A DNA stretch of 64,000 bases. It comes from Providencia alcalifaciens (GTDB lineage: Bacteria; Pseudomonadota; Gammaproteobacteria; Enterobacterales; Enterobacteriaceae). Every line of letters begins with the position of its first letter. Positions within the stretch are counted from its first letter, which is position 1. The notes beneath the pieces were generated by a model. The model did no database searches, was not told the origin of the DNA, and saw only the letters and a program-made list of their open reading frames with translations. The DNA lies in assembly GCF_915403165.1 (NCBI RefSeq), contig NZ_OU659204.1, forward strand, positions 3,410,001 to 3,474,000, read 5' to 3'. A program made the translations under genes and the position numbers. Positions 38,069 to 47,016 of the stretch are shown piece after piece.

Positions 38069-39706
38069 TTACTTATTTAGGCGTCCGAGAACGGCCTTAA
38101 TAATCTGCTCGACATTCTCTTCCGTGATATCCCCATGAGTGGCAACCGCTTCAACAACATCAGCATGACTCACTGCATTAGCAAATCGGTTATCCGCAGC
38201 GCTATTACTTTGAGCTTTTACTGGTTGAGCCTGACGGAAACGGTCATCATCGAGAATGCTGACAGACGCTTGATTTCCATGCCCAGTAGGTGCAATTGGC
38301 GATGTTGAGTAAGCCGGAGCACTCACTGGTGCGGGTTGTCTCAAATCATCAATGGAACGCACGCCATAACCGACTTTACGGATATTGAGCAAGTTCATCG
38401 GACCGACGTTGTCAGAACTAGAACCACCTCCAATCGCTCCACATCCTAATGTCAGCGCTGGCGTAATATTGGTGGTTGCACCAATTCCACCCAGTGAGGC
38501 TGGCGTATTAATCAAAATACGGTTAACTGGTTTTTCGAGCGAAAACTGGCGAATAACATCTTCATTTTGAGTGTGGATCACCAGCGTGTGTCCTAAGCCT
38601 TCGTTAGTCAGCAAATCAACAACGCGATGGCACGCAGAGCGCCAATCCTCTTCAACATACATGCCTAAGATTGGGCACAGTTTTTCCCGTGAATACGGGT
38701 TTTTCGGTGAGACCGTGTCTTGTAATGCAATTAACACTCGCGTGTTAGCTGGAACACTAAAGCCTGCACGTTGGCTCAACGTAATCGCGTCTTTTCCTAC
38801 GACTTCAGGGTTAATCGTGCCATTCGCTCTCAGTAGCATGGAGGCCATACGTTTCGCTTCATCTTCATTCATGAAGTAAGCGCCTTGCGCTAATAACTCG
38901 CGATGAACGTCGTTGTAAATGCAGCGTTCAACAATGATGGATTGCTCAGATGCACAAATCACACCGTTATCAAACGTTTTGCTGGTAATGATGTCACTGA
39001 CTGCTTTTTTGATATCCGCGCTACGTTCAATGAAAGCAGGACCGTTACCAGGGCCACCACTGATTGTTGGTGTGCCAGATGCATAAGCGGCGCGTACCAT
39101 GCCTTCCCCACCCGTTGCCAGAATGAGAGAAACATCTTTGCTGTGCATTAATTCTTTTGTCGCTTCCAGTGTCAGCATCGACACGCCATCGACGATACCT
39201 GCTGGCGCACCCGCTTCTAGTGCCGCTTTTTTTACGATATCAAGCGTTCTAAAACTACATGCTTTCGCGTTTGGATGGGGGGAGAAGACGATTGCGTTAC
39301 CGGCTTTCAAGGCAATCAATGTTTTATAGATAATGGTTGAAGTTGGGTTAGTCGAAGGCACCAGCGCCGTGATCACCCCTAACGGAACACCCACATCCAT
39401 AACTTTATTGATTTTGTCATCATTAATGATGCCAACTGTTTTCAGATCTTTAATATGTTCATACACACGAACTGAAGCGAAGGTATTTTTCAAGACTTTG
39501 TCTTGCCACTTCCCGAAGCCCGTCTCTTCATTCGCCATTTTTGCTAATTCTTCTGCATGACGTGCAGACTCTGTCGCAATGTGTTTAACAATACTGTCGA
39601 TTTTCTCCTGCGAAAAAGTCGCAAAGATTTTTTGCGCTTGTTTCGCATTTCTAACCAGCTCTCTAGCCAGTTGTCTGGATTGCAGATCTTTATCTAATGC
39701 AACCAT
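38069..39706 (-). CDS. cutF: CoA-acylating acetaldehyde dehydrogenase of the choline microcompartment
   Basis: 545 residues. Residues 1-455 form the EutE/PduP-type aldehyde dehydrogenase, with catalytic Cys in FDNGVICASEQS and NAD-site block GGPGNGPAF. A proline-rich linker (about 455-505) leads to a C-terminal amphipathic helix (ITEENVEQIIKAVLGRL), a clear encapsulation peptide. It oxidises acetaldehyde plus CoA to acetyl-CoA with NAD+. C-terminal targeting is less common than the N-terminal tag of PduP. The symbol is assigned by context. Confidence 0.9.
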   Translation of the reverse strand: MVALDKDLQSRQLARELVRNAKQAQKIFATFSQEKIDSIVKHIATESARHAEELAKMANEETGFGKWQDKVLKNTFASVRVYEHIKDLKTVGIINDDKINKVMDVGVPLGVITALVPSTNPTSTIIYKTLIALKAGNAIVFSPHPNAKACSFRTLDIVKKAALEAGAPAGIVDGVSMLTLEATKELMHSKDVSLILATGGEGMVRAAYASGTPTISGGPGNGPAFIERSADIKKAVSDIITSKTFDNGVICASEQSIIVERCIYNDVHRELLAQGAYFMNEDEAKRMASMLLRANGTINPEVVGKDAITLSQRAGFSVPANTRVLIALQDTVSPKNPYSREKLCPILGMYVEEDWRSACHRVVDLLTNEGLGHTLVIHTQNEDVIRQFSLEKPVNRILINTPASLGGIGATTNITPALTLGCGAIGGGSSSDNVGPMNLLNIRKVGYGVRSIDDLRQPAPVSAPAYSTSPIAPTGHGNQASVSILDDDRFRQAQPVKAQSNSAADNRFANAVSHADVVEAVATHGDITEENVEQIIKAVLGRLNK

Positions 39707-39775
39707 GTCTTCCCCCGTACCGGAGTCAAAAGATTAAACTTACTAATTTGTTGTTTTATCTAATACTTCTAATGA

Positions 39776-40054
39776 TTAAGCTTTGTGCTGCTGCGCGATT
39801 TTGCCGATATCATTGTGTGGTCTTGCTATCACACGAGAAGTCACCACTGTGCCAACACGCTTCGCAGCTTCTACACCGGATTCGACCGCTGCGTTAACTG
39901 CACCTACATCGCCTTTTACCATGGCGGTGACGAGTCCAGAGCCCACATTTTCATAGCCGATTAGCTCGACGTTAGCGGCTTTGCACATTGCATCAGCAGC
40001 TTCGATACATGCCACTAAACCTTTGGTTTCAATTAAGCCAAGAGCTTCTTTCAT
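39776..40054 (-). CDS. BMC-H shell protein, copy 3
   Basis: 92 residues, single BMC domain of the PduA/EutM/CcmK type ([37 protein letters not shown]). It forms hexagonal shell tiles with a central pore. It is the most diverged of three tandem paralogues: [16 protein letters not shown] replaces [13 protein letters not shown] 15-bp gap separates it from copy 2. Confidence 0.95.
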   Translation of the reverse strand: MKEALGLIETKGLVACIEAADAMCKAANVELIGYENVGSGLVTAMVKGDVGAVNAAVESGVEAAKRVGTVVTSRVIARPHNDIGKIAQQHKA

Positions 40055-40069
40055 AAGTAAATTTCCTAT

Positions 40070-40354
40070 TTATTCTGCGACTTTATACTGAGAGACAATT
40101 TTCTGGATGTCGCTGTGTGGACGAGCGATAACCAAAGAGGTCACAACGGTGCCAATGCGAGATGCAGATTCAACGCCAGAATCAACCGCCGCTTTAACCG
40201 CCCCAACATCCCCTTTCACCATGGCGGTGACTAACCCAGAGCCCACATTTTCATAGCCAATCAACACCACGTTAGCGGCTTTACACATCGCATCAGCTGC
40301 TTCGATACAAGCAACTAATCCTTGTGTTTCAATAAGACCTAATGCATCACCCAT
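40070..40354 (-). CDS. BMC-H shell protein, copy 2
   Basis: 94 residues, single BMC domain almost identical to its neighbours. It reads GLIETQGLV and [13 protein letters not shown] where the others have TKGLV and NVELIG, and ends in VSQYKVAE. Differences at the rim and tail could tune tile packing or pore chemistry. It lies between copies 1 and 3 with 15-16 bp gaps. Confidence 0.95.
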   Translation of the reverse strand: MGDALGLIETQGLVACIEAADAMCKAANVVLIGYENVGSGLVTAMVKGDVGAVKAAVDSGVESASRIGTVVTSLVIARPHSDIQKIVSQYKVAE

Positions 40355-40370
40355 ATTTCCCCCGAAAACG

Positions 40371-40649
40371 CTATGCTTTATGTTTAATCACGATTTTGTT
40401 GATATCGTTATGTGGACGGGCGATGACTAACGAGGTCACCACTTCACCAACACGCTGTGCAGATTCAACACCGGAATCTACTGCCGCTTTTACTGCGCCA
40501 ACATCACCTTTCACCATGGCAGTCACGAGACCAGAACCCACGTTTTCATAGCCGATTAGCTCGACGTTAGCGGCTTTGCACATTGCATCAGCTGCTTCAA
40601 TACAAGCCACCAAACCTTTTGTTTCAATAAGTCCTAATGCATCACCCAT
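40371..40649 (-). CDS. BMC-H shell protein, copy 1 (first gene of the choline microcompartment operon)
   Basis: 92 residues from the ATG preceded by GGAGGAAA; a longer frame upstream has no ribosome site. It is a PduA/EutM-type hexameric tile, with the block [24 protein letters not shown] shared with copy 2. The strong ribosome site and first position fit the large amounts of shell tile required. The operon promoter must lie in 40650-41282. Confidence 0.95.
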   Translation of the reverse strand: MGDALGLIETKGLVACIEAADAMCKAANVELIGYENVGSGLVTAMVKGDVGAVKAAVDSGVESAQRVGEVVTSLVIARPHNDINKIVIKHKA

Positions 40650-41282
40650 TGTTGTTTCCTCCAAGGAAGCCGTTACGTTTTTCTCTACCCGCAGCACCTA
40701 AGAGCCATGTTCCAAAACGTTGATGCCTCTTAACTGTGAGTAAACATTTATGCCAATTGAGTCTGCGTGGTGATTAATTGAACGCAGCTTTTGGCTTCAA
40801 AATCACTATAATCCCCAAAAAATAAAACAAAATATAAATCCACATACCGAAGATAATTAGAATAAAAATCCAGAATTTATAATTCAAAGGCAGTCAATTC
40901 ATACTTCCATGCTGTTAAACTGGGAAATTCACGTATCTATCTGGTGGTAGGAAAAACCATAAATGCGGATAGCAGGTTTATTGGTGGAATGGTTAACAAG
41001 ATGTGATTGGGCTGATGCAAGAAGGTAATTTGGTCAATAATAAGTGTGGTTTGCCTCACGCCCGAGCATAAACCCGTGGGAGATGGGAACATCAGGAGAA
41101 AGGGAATTGCTTGTGTTTTACGATACACACCGCGTGATAGTACTGAGCACCATGCAGTAAACTCATTGTTAATGCAGTAAAAGTCGTATCAACTTGCTAG
41201 TTAAAGTTGTGCAGTAAACCAATAGGAATGAATGTGTGGATAAACGCCCAATCTGTACGGGCTATCAATCAAGCCCACTTTC
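40650..41282. other. intergenic region upstream of the choline operon
   Basis: About 630 bp with no supported gene. It must contain the operon promoter. Visible structure: an inverted repeat CTGCGT...ACGCAG at 40763-40787, and three copies of TGCAGTAAA at about 41153, 41173 and 41210. Their function is unknown. Confidence 0.5.
41153..41218. repeat. three direct repeats TGCAGTAAA
   Basis: Identical 9-mers start at about 41153, 41173 and 41210. The first two are 20 bp apart (close to two helical turns). They lie just after the FidL-like gene and about 500 bp before the first shell gene. A regulator-binding role is possible but untested. Confidence 0.4.
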
Positions 41283-41783
41283 TTATTTAGGCGTACAGAT
41301 AAACAACGGGGAATTAATTGAACTCAAGAGTAGCGCTTTATCATTGAGTTTTTGGGCATTGATAAATAAGCCGTCATGGCTATCTGACATTTCCCGCATA
41401 AAATAATCAAAAATCACATTAGGGGATTCATCAATCGAGGAAGCACTGGCTTCCCAGTGGCTAATATTATAGTGTCGTTCAGTTGGCGAAATACGTTTGC
41501 TGGTGTATTTGAATTTGACATACCGTTGTAAATAAAGCCATCCGGCACTGGAGGTCGTATATCCCTCGACAACGATAGAGCCGTTACCGTTCGCCCCAAA
41601 ATTAAAGTGAATATTACCGTTTACGTTTTCATCCTTCATATTCTCAAAACGCATAATCCCCTTGGTTGAACACGCCATTTGACCGGAGTTTTTATTGGCC
41701 AATACAACTGACTGTGTATAAATCACAACACACGCAAAGATCAGCGCACTCACGAGACATAATAGCTTTCCCGATATTTTCAT
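41283..41783 (-). CDS. FidL-like membrane protein
   Basis: 166 residues from the ATG in the ATGA overlap with the preceding regulator; GGAAG lies upstream. One N-terminal membrane helix (about 5-30) anchors a periplasmic domain of about 135 residues with two Cys (near residues 38 and 163) that could pair. It resembles FidL, encoded beside MarT in Salmonella SPI-3. By analogy with ToxR/ToxS it should modulate the adjacent membrane-bound regulator. No ligand can be inferred. Confidence 0.75.
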   Translation of the reverse strand: MKISGKLLCLVSALIFACVVIYTQSVVLANKNSGQMACSTKGIMRFENMKDENVNGNIHFNFGANGNGSIVVEGYTTSSAGWLYLQRYVKFKYTSKRISPTERHYNISHWEASASSIDESPNVIFDYFMREMSDSHDGLFINAQKLNDKALLLSSINSPLFICTPK

Positions 41784-42622
41784 TGTGGCTTCCAAGAATA
41801 ATAAAAATAATTATCACAATAACTAAATGGATTGGATTCATTGGCGGCGCAATGGGCGAGAAAGACGCGCCCTAAACCATTTTTTTGTAATTTATCTCCA
41901 TAAAAGAAGACAAAACGCTCTTTATCATTACACGCCAAATTTAAATTTTTTCTAACTTTATCAAAGTTTTGCACATAGTTATCAGCAACGAAAGCGTTAA
42001 TCATTTTTTCATTAGATAACACATCGCAGCTGGTATGTTCTAACGTTGGCAAAATCATTGGAGCGGAGGGTTGAGATGAAAAATAGCTCATCGCCGCCAA
42101 TAAAATGGAGCAACATAAAAAAGCCGCACTGGCTAGATACCAGCAAATTTCACGTTTCTGTTTTGGTAATGAATGCGGTAATTTTTCAGAAGGAGATTCA
42201 GTAGGTTTAGTCTCTAAAGAAGGTGCCAGAACCACTTCGGCTTTTTGTATTTCACTCAGGCTGTTTAATAAGTGGGTGGTATTGAGTGTCTCTGCATCGA
42301 GTAATTCCAATAAAATCTCAGAATTAAACTCTAAGCGCCCACGCGCAACGGTGACAATAATATTTTCAATACCGTATTGTCGAAATGTTTTCCTTAGCAG
42401 GCTGAGATACTGGTTTAAATTACTGTTTGATGAAACCAGACCGTTATCATCCCAAACAGCCTTCAGTACTTCATCACGAGAAACTACGCCTTTTTTTTGA
42501 ATCAAATAAAATAATAGTGCATTAGCCGTAATAGACAGCTGAGCATCCACCTCATCTTTTTTTAAAGATAAAGTGCCATCAACAGCATCATAAATAATGA
42601 AGGCATTGATTTTATATTTCAT
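41780..42622 (-). CDS. ToxR/CadC/MarT-like membrane-bound winged-helix regulator
   Basis: 280 residues. An N-terminal OmpR-type winged helix covers about 1-105 (QKKGVVSRDEVLKAVWDDNG, SNSNLNQYLSLLRKTFRQYG). A linker (about 105-150) leads to one membrane helix (about 155-178) and a short periplasmic domain with four Cys. This is the ToxR/CadC topology: DNA-binding in the cytosol, sensing outside. It overlaps the FidL-like gene by 4 bp, as in MarT-FidL. It lies upstream of, and in the same direction as, the choline microcompartment operon, which is a plausible but unproven target. Confidence 0.85.
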   Translation of the reverse strand: MKYKINAFIIYDAVDGTLSLKKDEVDAQLSITANALLFYLIQKKGVVSRDEVLKAVWDDNGLVSSNSNLNQYLSLLRKTFRQYGIENIIVTVARGRLEFNSEILLELLDAETLNTTHLLNSLSEIQKAEVVLAPSLETKPTESPSEKLPHSLPKQKREICWYLASAAFLCCSILLAAMSYFSSQPSAPMILPTLEHTSCDVLSNEKMINAFVADNYVQNFDKVRKNLNLACNDKERFVFFYGDKLQKNGLGRVFLAHCAANESNPFSYCDNYFYYSWKPQ

Positions 42623-42664
42623 TATCGTCTCATTGTATGTTTAGACGTATTTTCCCTTGGAAAA

Positions 42665-43237
42665 CTAACCTATCTCTTCAAACGAAATTTGTGTTAACCG
42701 CTGAATGATGGCATTACGTTCTTGGCTCGATAATGTAGGACCTTCCGTTAACGCAGATAACCACAGCCCATCGGCGGCATAGCGCACTAAAGCCCCCAAA
42801 TAGCCATTATCAAATGCATCACCTTGGGCTAGATGCCCTAACATCCAATCACGCCAGCATTTGCGTAATACGGGCTCTGTGGGCATAGCCAATGATAAAA
42901 GTGCGAGCTGAAAACTTTCATCGGAGTCTTTAAGCTCGCCAACGTAGTGCAAATAGGCGCGAGAAAATCGCCCATAAGGATCGGAATCATTCTCCATAAT
43001 GGCGGCAATACGCACATCCATAATGTCTAATAGTTGGATAAACAATGCATGAATAAGTTCTTGTTTACTGGGGAAATGATGCATTAATCCCCCTTTGCTC
43101 ACACCCGCTTCTCTGGCGACAGCATTAAGCGAAAGTGCGGCAATACCTTCTCGTCCAGCGATTATCCTAGCTGCCTTTAGCAACTCTTCTTGTCGTTTGA
43201 TTGGATCTTTTTTTCTTGGATGCGCGAGTGTGTTCAT
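42665..43237 (-). CDS. TetR-family regulator
   Basis: 190 residues from the Met of MNTLAHPRKKDP. A longer in-frame start at 43288 would run the coding region over a palindromic operator, so it is rejected. The helix-turn-helix spans residues about 15-60 (LSLNAVAREAGVSKGGLMHHFPSKQEL), with the usual helical ligand domain after it. It diverges from an FMN reductase gene, with an 18-bp palindrome in between, so repression of both genes is expected. Confidence 0.88.
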   Translation of the reverse strand: MNTLAHPRKKDPIKRQEELLKAARIIAGREGIAALSLNAVAREAGVSKGGLMHHFPSKQELIHALFIQLLDIMDVRIAAIMENDSDPYGRFSRAYLHYVGELKDSDESFQLALLSLAMPTEPVLRKCWRDWMLGHLAQGDAFDNGYLGALVRYAADGLWLSALTEGPTLSSQERNAIIQRLTQISFEEIG

Positions 43238-43248
43238 GGGGATGAATA

Positions 43249-43266
43249 ATACCGACCAGTCGGTAT
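43249..43266. promoter_or_regulatory. TetR-type operator palindrome
   Basis: ATACCGAC-CA-GTCGGTAT: perfect 8-bp arms around a 2-bp centre, 12 bp before the TetR-family start. It is of the ACCGAC/GTCGGT type common for this family. Confidence 0.8.
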
Positions 43267-43552
43267 GTTCTATTTTGACTCGTATCAATGAAGAGAATAT
43301 TGAGAGGAATTAAATACGAATAGTGTAATTGACGTCACAGTATTCTTTTTTAGCCACTAAAAATCACAAAGTTAATTTGAAAATATAAACAAATAGCGCA
43401 ATAAATTCTCTGCAATTTATAATTGGAAAAATTGAATTTAACTTAATTTATTTTCAATAAATTTTTTTATGCTAAATTATTAAAGAAATTCCTATTCCAA
43501 AGAAAATATGCAAATTCGTTGTATTTTCATAACATAAGAAGAGGTTTTGATT

Positions 43553-44110
43553 ATGTCCAATCAATATAATATCGGGGTGGTTGTTGGTAGTTTACGTGCT
43601 GACTCTTATAATCTAAAAGTCGCTAAAGCCATCACTAAATTATTCCCATCTAATTTCACCTTTAAATTTATCAACATTGCCGATTTACCTCTCTATAACC
43701 AAGAAGCCGACCAAAATGTTCCCGCGGTAGTCGCTAATTTTAAGAGCCAAATCAAAGCATCAGACGGCATTATCTTCGCAACACCGGAATATAACCGTTC
43801 AATGCCAGGTGTATTAAAGAATGCGATTGACCAAGGTTCACGTCCTTGGGGAGATAACTCATGGGATGGTATTCCTGCGGGGGTATTCGGGGTTTCAATT
43901 GGTAATATTAGCACCGCAATTGCCCAACAACATTTACGCAATAGCCTTGCATTTCTCAATATGCCGACGATGAATCAACCTGAGTGTTATTTAAAATGGT
44001 ATGACGGCATGGTGGATGAGCAAGACACTATTTCCCCAAAAAGTAAGGATTTCTTGCAGCCTTGGGCAGATAACTTTGCCAAATTTGTTATCCATAATCG
44101 CGCGCGTTAA
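43553..44110 (+). CDS. NAD(P)H-dependent FMN reductase (ChrR/AzoR-like flavodoxin fold)
   Basis: 185 residues from the ATG about 8 nt after AAGAGG; a TTG two codons upstream is rejected. FMN-phosphate loop GSLRADSYNLKVAKA and the family motif FATPEYNRSMPGVLKNAIDQGSRP are the hallmarks of the NADPH-dependent FMN reductase family (chromate or quinone reductases such as ChrR). It is cytosolic, reducing quinones or similar electrophiles. It is probably controlled by the divergent TetR-type repressor. Confidence 0.9.
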   Translation: MSNQYNIGVVVGSLRADSYNLKVAKAITKLFPSNFTFKFINIADLPLYNQEADQNVPAVVANFKSQIKASDGIIFATPEYNRSMPGVLKNAIDQGSRPWGDNSWDGIPAGVFGVSIGNISTAIAQQHLRNSLAFLNMPTMNQPECYLKWYDGMVDEQDTISPKSKDFLQPWADNFAKFVIHNRAR

Positions 44111-44127
44111 TCACTGATTTTACATAT

Positions 44128-44155
44128 AAAAAAGGCATCACCAACGTGATGCCTT
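44128..44155. terminator. bidirectional terminator between the FMN reductase and potD
   Basis: Perfect 10-bp stem AAGGCATCAC / GTGATGCCTT with a 4-nt loop. On the minus strand it is followed by TTTTTT, so it is a strong terminator for the potABCD operon; on the plus strand the T-run is absent. Confidence 0.85.
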
Positions 44156-44183
44156 ATATAATAACCGTCAAACAGAACCGATA

Positions 44184-45233
44184 TTAACGACCTGCTTTCA
44201 GCTTTTGGAAATACTCTTCATACAGAATATTGGTATTCCCCACATCGCTTTGCCATTCCCCTTTTTTCAATACCTCTTCCGATGGGTACAGAGATGGGTC
44301 ATTGGCGATTTCCGTAGGCAGTAATTTTTTCGCTTCTAAGTTTGGCGTCGGATAACCGATAGACTCTGCCACTTGCGCGGCAATTTCAGGGCGTAATAAG
44401 AAATCGATAAGCTTGTGCGCCCCTTCTGCGTTCTTCGCATTCGCAGGAATAGCTAAGCTGTCCATCCAGAAAATACCACCCTCTTTTGGCCATACAACCT
44501 CAATCGGTAAGCCCGCTTGTCTTGCCACAAATGCCGAGCCGTTCCACAGCATACCGACATCCACTTCACCTTCAATATATGGGGTGGCAGGGTTGTCTGA
44601 GTTAAATGCCAGAATATTTGGGCGCAATTTTTGCAGTTCGTTATAGGCTTCTTCAATCTGCTTTGGATCCGTGGTATTGCCAGAATAGCCAAGCTTTGTC
44701 AGCGCCACTTGGAACACTTCGCGGGCATCATCCATCATCAGTAAGCTGTTTTTGTATTCCGGTTTCCAAAAGTCTGCCCATGAAGTGACGGACTTAGGAT
44801 CAACCGCATCACCATTGATTCCGATCCCTGTTGCGCCCCAAATATAGGGCACTGAATAATCGTTATTTGGGTCGAATTCTTTATGGATAAGGTTTGGATC
44901 GAGATTTTTAAAGTTAGGCAGCTTTGTCTTATCAATCTTTTGCAGCATGCCTTCTTTGCTCATTTTGTCGATAAAATAAGTCGATGGCACCACTAAATCG
45001 TAAGCCCCTTCTTTATAGGTTTTCAATTTAGTGTACATGCTTTCATTGGATTCATAGGTGGAGTAAATCACCTTGATCCCAGTCTCTTTAGTAAATTGCT
45101 CTAATAAACCGGGGGGAACATATTCTGTCCAGTTATAGAAATACAGTACGTTTTTGTTATCGTCAGCGGCAGTTGCCGTGCCAATGCTTGCAGCCATTAA
45201 ACCTGCGGCTAGCAGATAGGACCATTTTTTCAT
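44184..45233 (-). CDS. potD: spermidine/putrescine periplasmic binding protein
   Basis: 349 residues from the ATG preceded by GAGGGAAAA. The signal peptide is cleaved near ATAADDNKN. The blocks LYFYNWTEYVPPGLLEQF, YDLVVPSTYFI and IPYIWGATGIGIN-type residues match PotD, including the acidic and aromatic ligand residues. It captures spermidine (and putrescine) for PotABC. Last gene of potABCD, 120 bp after potC, with a hairpin in the gap. Confidence 0.95.
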   Translation of the reverse strand: MKKWSYLLAAGLMAASIGTATAADDNKNVLYFYNWTEYVPPGLLEQFTKETGIKVIYSTYESNESMYTKLKTYKEGAYDLVVPSTYFIDKMSKEGMLQKIDKTKLPNFKNLDPNLIHKEFDPNNDYSVPYIWGATGIGINGDAVDPKSVTSWADFWKPEYKNSLLMMDDAREVFQVALTKLGYSGNTTDPKQIEEAYNELQKLRPNILAFNSDNPATPYIEGEVDVGMLWNGSAFVARQAGLPIEVVWPKEGGIFWMDSLAIPANAKNAEGAHKLIDFLLRPEIAAQVAESIGYPTPNLEAKKLLPTEIANDPSLYPSEEVLKKGEWQSDVGNTNILYEEYFQKLKAGR

Positions 45234-45320
45234 CACTGATTTTCCCTCAACAAAGTGCTTTTTATCTATCTTCATAGGCTCAGTTAAAGCCTACCCTCTC
45301 GCCAGATGGCATGGAAAGAT

Positions 45321-45341
45321 TGGGTGCCAAAATGACACCCA
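45321..45341 (-). promoter_or_regulatory. intercistronic hairpin between potC and potD
   Basis: TGGGTG / CACCCA, 6-bp stem with a 9-nt loop, in the 120-bp potC-potD gap. Possibly an RNA processing or stability element favouring the binding-protein message. Weak evidence. Confidence 0.4.
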
Positions 45342-45352
45342 CCAAGTACAAC

Positions 45353-46156
45353 TTAACGTTTTGATGACTTCGCAACGGCGTTTTTACCGTGTTTATCGCG
45401 CATAACCCACTGGCTTAAACAAACCAAAACCAGCGACATCAGCAACAAGACCGTTGCCAGCGCATTCACTTCAGGGGAGACCCCCACTTTAACCATTGAG
45501 TAGATTTTCAATGGTAAGATTTCATAGCTTGGTCCCGTCACAAAGGAAGAAACCACCACATCATCCATTGATAAGGTAAAGCTCAGCAGCCACCCTGCGA
45601 CAATTGCAGGCAGCGCTAATGGCAGAATGATTTTCCGTAAAATGGTAAATTCCCCCGCCCCGAGATCCCGCGCCGCTTCCAACATTTTCACATCAAAATC
45701 TTTCAATCTCGCGTATACCGTCACCACCACAAAAGGTAGGCAGAAGGTGATATGTGAAAATAACAGCGACCAGAAACCTAATGAAACGCCAAGGATCATA
45801 AACAGTACCAGCAATGAAATCGCCATGACAATATCGGGGGACATCATCACCACAAACAGCATTCCACCGACAAATGGCTTGCCTCTAAAACGATAACGAA
45901 AGAGAGCAACTGCGGTTAACGTGCCGATAATTGTCGCAAACGTCGCTGAAAGTACCGCCATAGTCAATGAATGCCCTGCGGCTTCAAGCAGGCTGTCATT
46001 ATTGCTCAGTAACTCATACCATTTGGTCGAAAAACCTTGCCACTGAATACCAAAACGCGATTCATTGAATGAATTCACAATTAAGATAATGATTGGAATA
46101 TAAAGATACGCGTAGATGGTGGTCATAAAGCCACCACGCAAAATACGTCCTATCAT
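45353..46156 (-). CDS. potC: spermidine/putrescine ABC permease
   Basis: 267 residues, six membrane helices, with the EAA loop [20 protein letters not shown] and the PotC-type start YAYLYIPIIILIVNSFNES. It forms the channel with PotB. Overlaps potB by 4 bp. Confidence 0.94.
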   Translation of the reverse strand: MIGRILRGGFMTTIYAYLYIPIIILIVNSFNESRFGIQWQGFSTKWYELLSNNDSLLEAAGHSLTMAVLSATFATIIGTLTAVALFRYRFRGKPFVGGMLFVVMMSPDIVMAISLLVLFMILGVSLGFWSLLFSHITFCLPFVVVTVYARLKDFDVKMLEAARDLGAGEFTILRKIILPLALPAIVAGWLLSFTLSMDDVVVSSFVTGPSYEILPLKIYSMVKVGVSPEVNALATVLLLMSLVLVCLSQWVMRDKHGKNAVAKSSKR

Positions 46157-47016
46157 TCTTCATACGCCTTTTTATTCAAAAGCTTCGCAGCTCGGTAGTA
46201 CACATACAGCAGCAGCCCCATCATCACCGTGAGGAAAATACTGGTTGCCGCCCCAAACGGCCAATCGCGAATATTCAAGAACTGGCTCTTAATGACGTTA
46301 CCAATCAGCAGGTTTTTCGCCCCGCCCATTAAATCCGCCACGTAGAACAGCCCCATTGCTGGCAGCAACACTAATAAGCAACCCGCAATAATACCCGGCA
46401 TGGTCAATGGAATAATAATCTTCACAAAAGTTTGGCATTTATTAGCTCCCAAATCCCGCGCCGCTTCCAAGTAGGATTTATCCAGCTTTTCAATACTGGA
46501 ATAGAGCGGCATCACCATAAATGGCAACAAGATATAGATTAAGCCCAATACCACCGCTTCAGGGGTGTACATCAATTTAATCGGCTTATCGATAATGCCA
46601 ATCCACAGCAAAAAGTCATTCAAATACCCTTTGGTACTTAAAAACACTTTTAAGCCATAAATACGGATCAATGAGTTGGTCCAAAATGGCACAATCAGCA
46701 GAAATAGCATGAGCGGTTGGATGCGTTTAGGCAGCCTCGCCAAAATAAACGCAAAGGGGTAACCGATCACAAGACAGAAGAAGGTGGCGATTAACGCCAT
46801 ATTCAACGAATGCAGCATCACTTGGGCATACATCGGGTCTGACAGACGGATGTAGTTGTCCCAAGTAAATACCAGATCCACCAGATTCGTATCACTGCGC
46901 GTGAAGAAACTGGTGCCAATGATCATTATGTTTGGCAGAAAGACGAAGAGTAGCAGCCAAGCGACGACGCCCGTGATAATCACATTCTGCAAAATTTTAT
47001 GCTTACGAATGATCAT
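46153..47016 (-). CDS. potB: spermidine/putrescine ABC permease
   Basis: 287 residues, six membrane helices, EAA loop [20 protein letters not shown], and the PotB block [20 protein letters not shown]. The start overlaps the end of potA by 14 bp. Pairs with PotC. Confidence 0.94.
   Translation of the reverse strand: MIIRKHKILQNVIITGVVAWLLLFVFLPNIMIIGTSFFTRSDTNLVDLVFTWDNYIRLSDPMYAQVMLHSLNMALIATFFCLVIGYPFAFILARLPKRIQPLMLFLLIVPFWTNSLIRIYGLKVFLSTKGYLNDFLLWIGIIDKPIKLMYTPEAVVLGLIYILLPFMVMPLYSSIEKLDKSYLEAARDLGANKCQTFVKIIIPLTMPGIIAGCLLVLLPAMGLFYVADLMGGAKNLLIGNVIKSQFLNIRDWPFGAATSIFLTVMMGLLLYVYYRAAKLLNKKAYEE

Noticed and set aside
43238..43288. Longer N-terminus for the TetR-family protein
   Set aside because: It would encode across the palindromic operator and add residues unlike the family.
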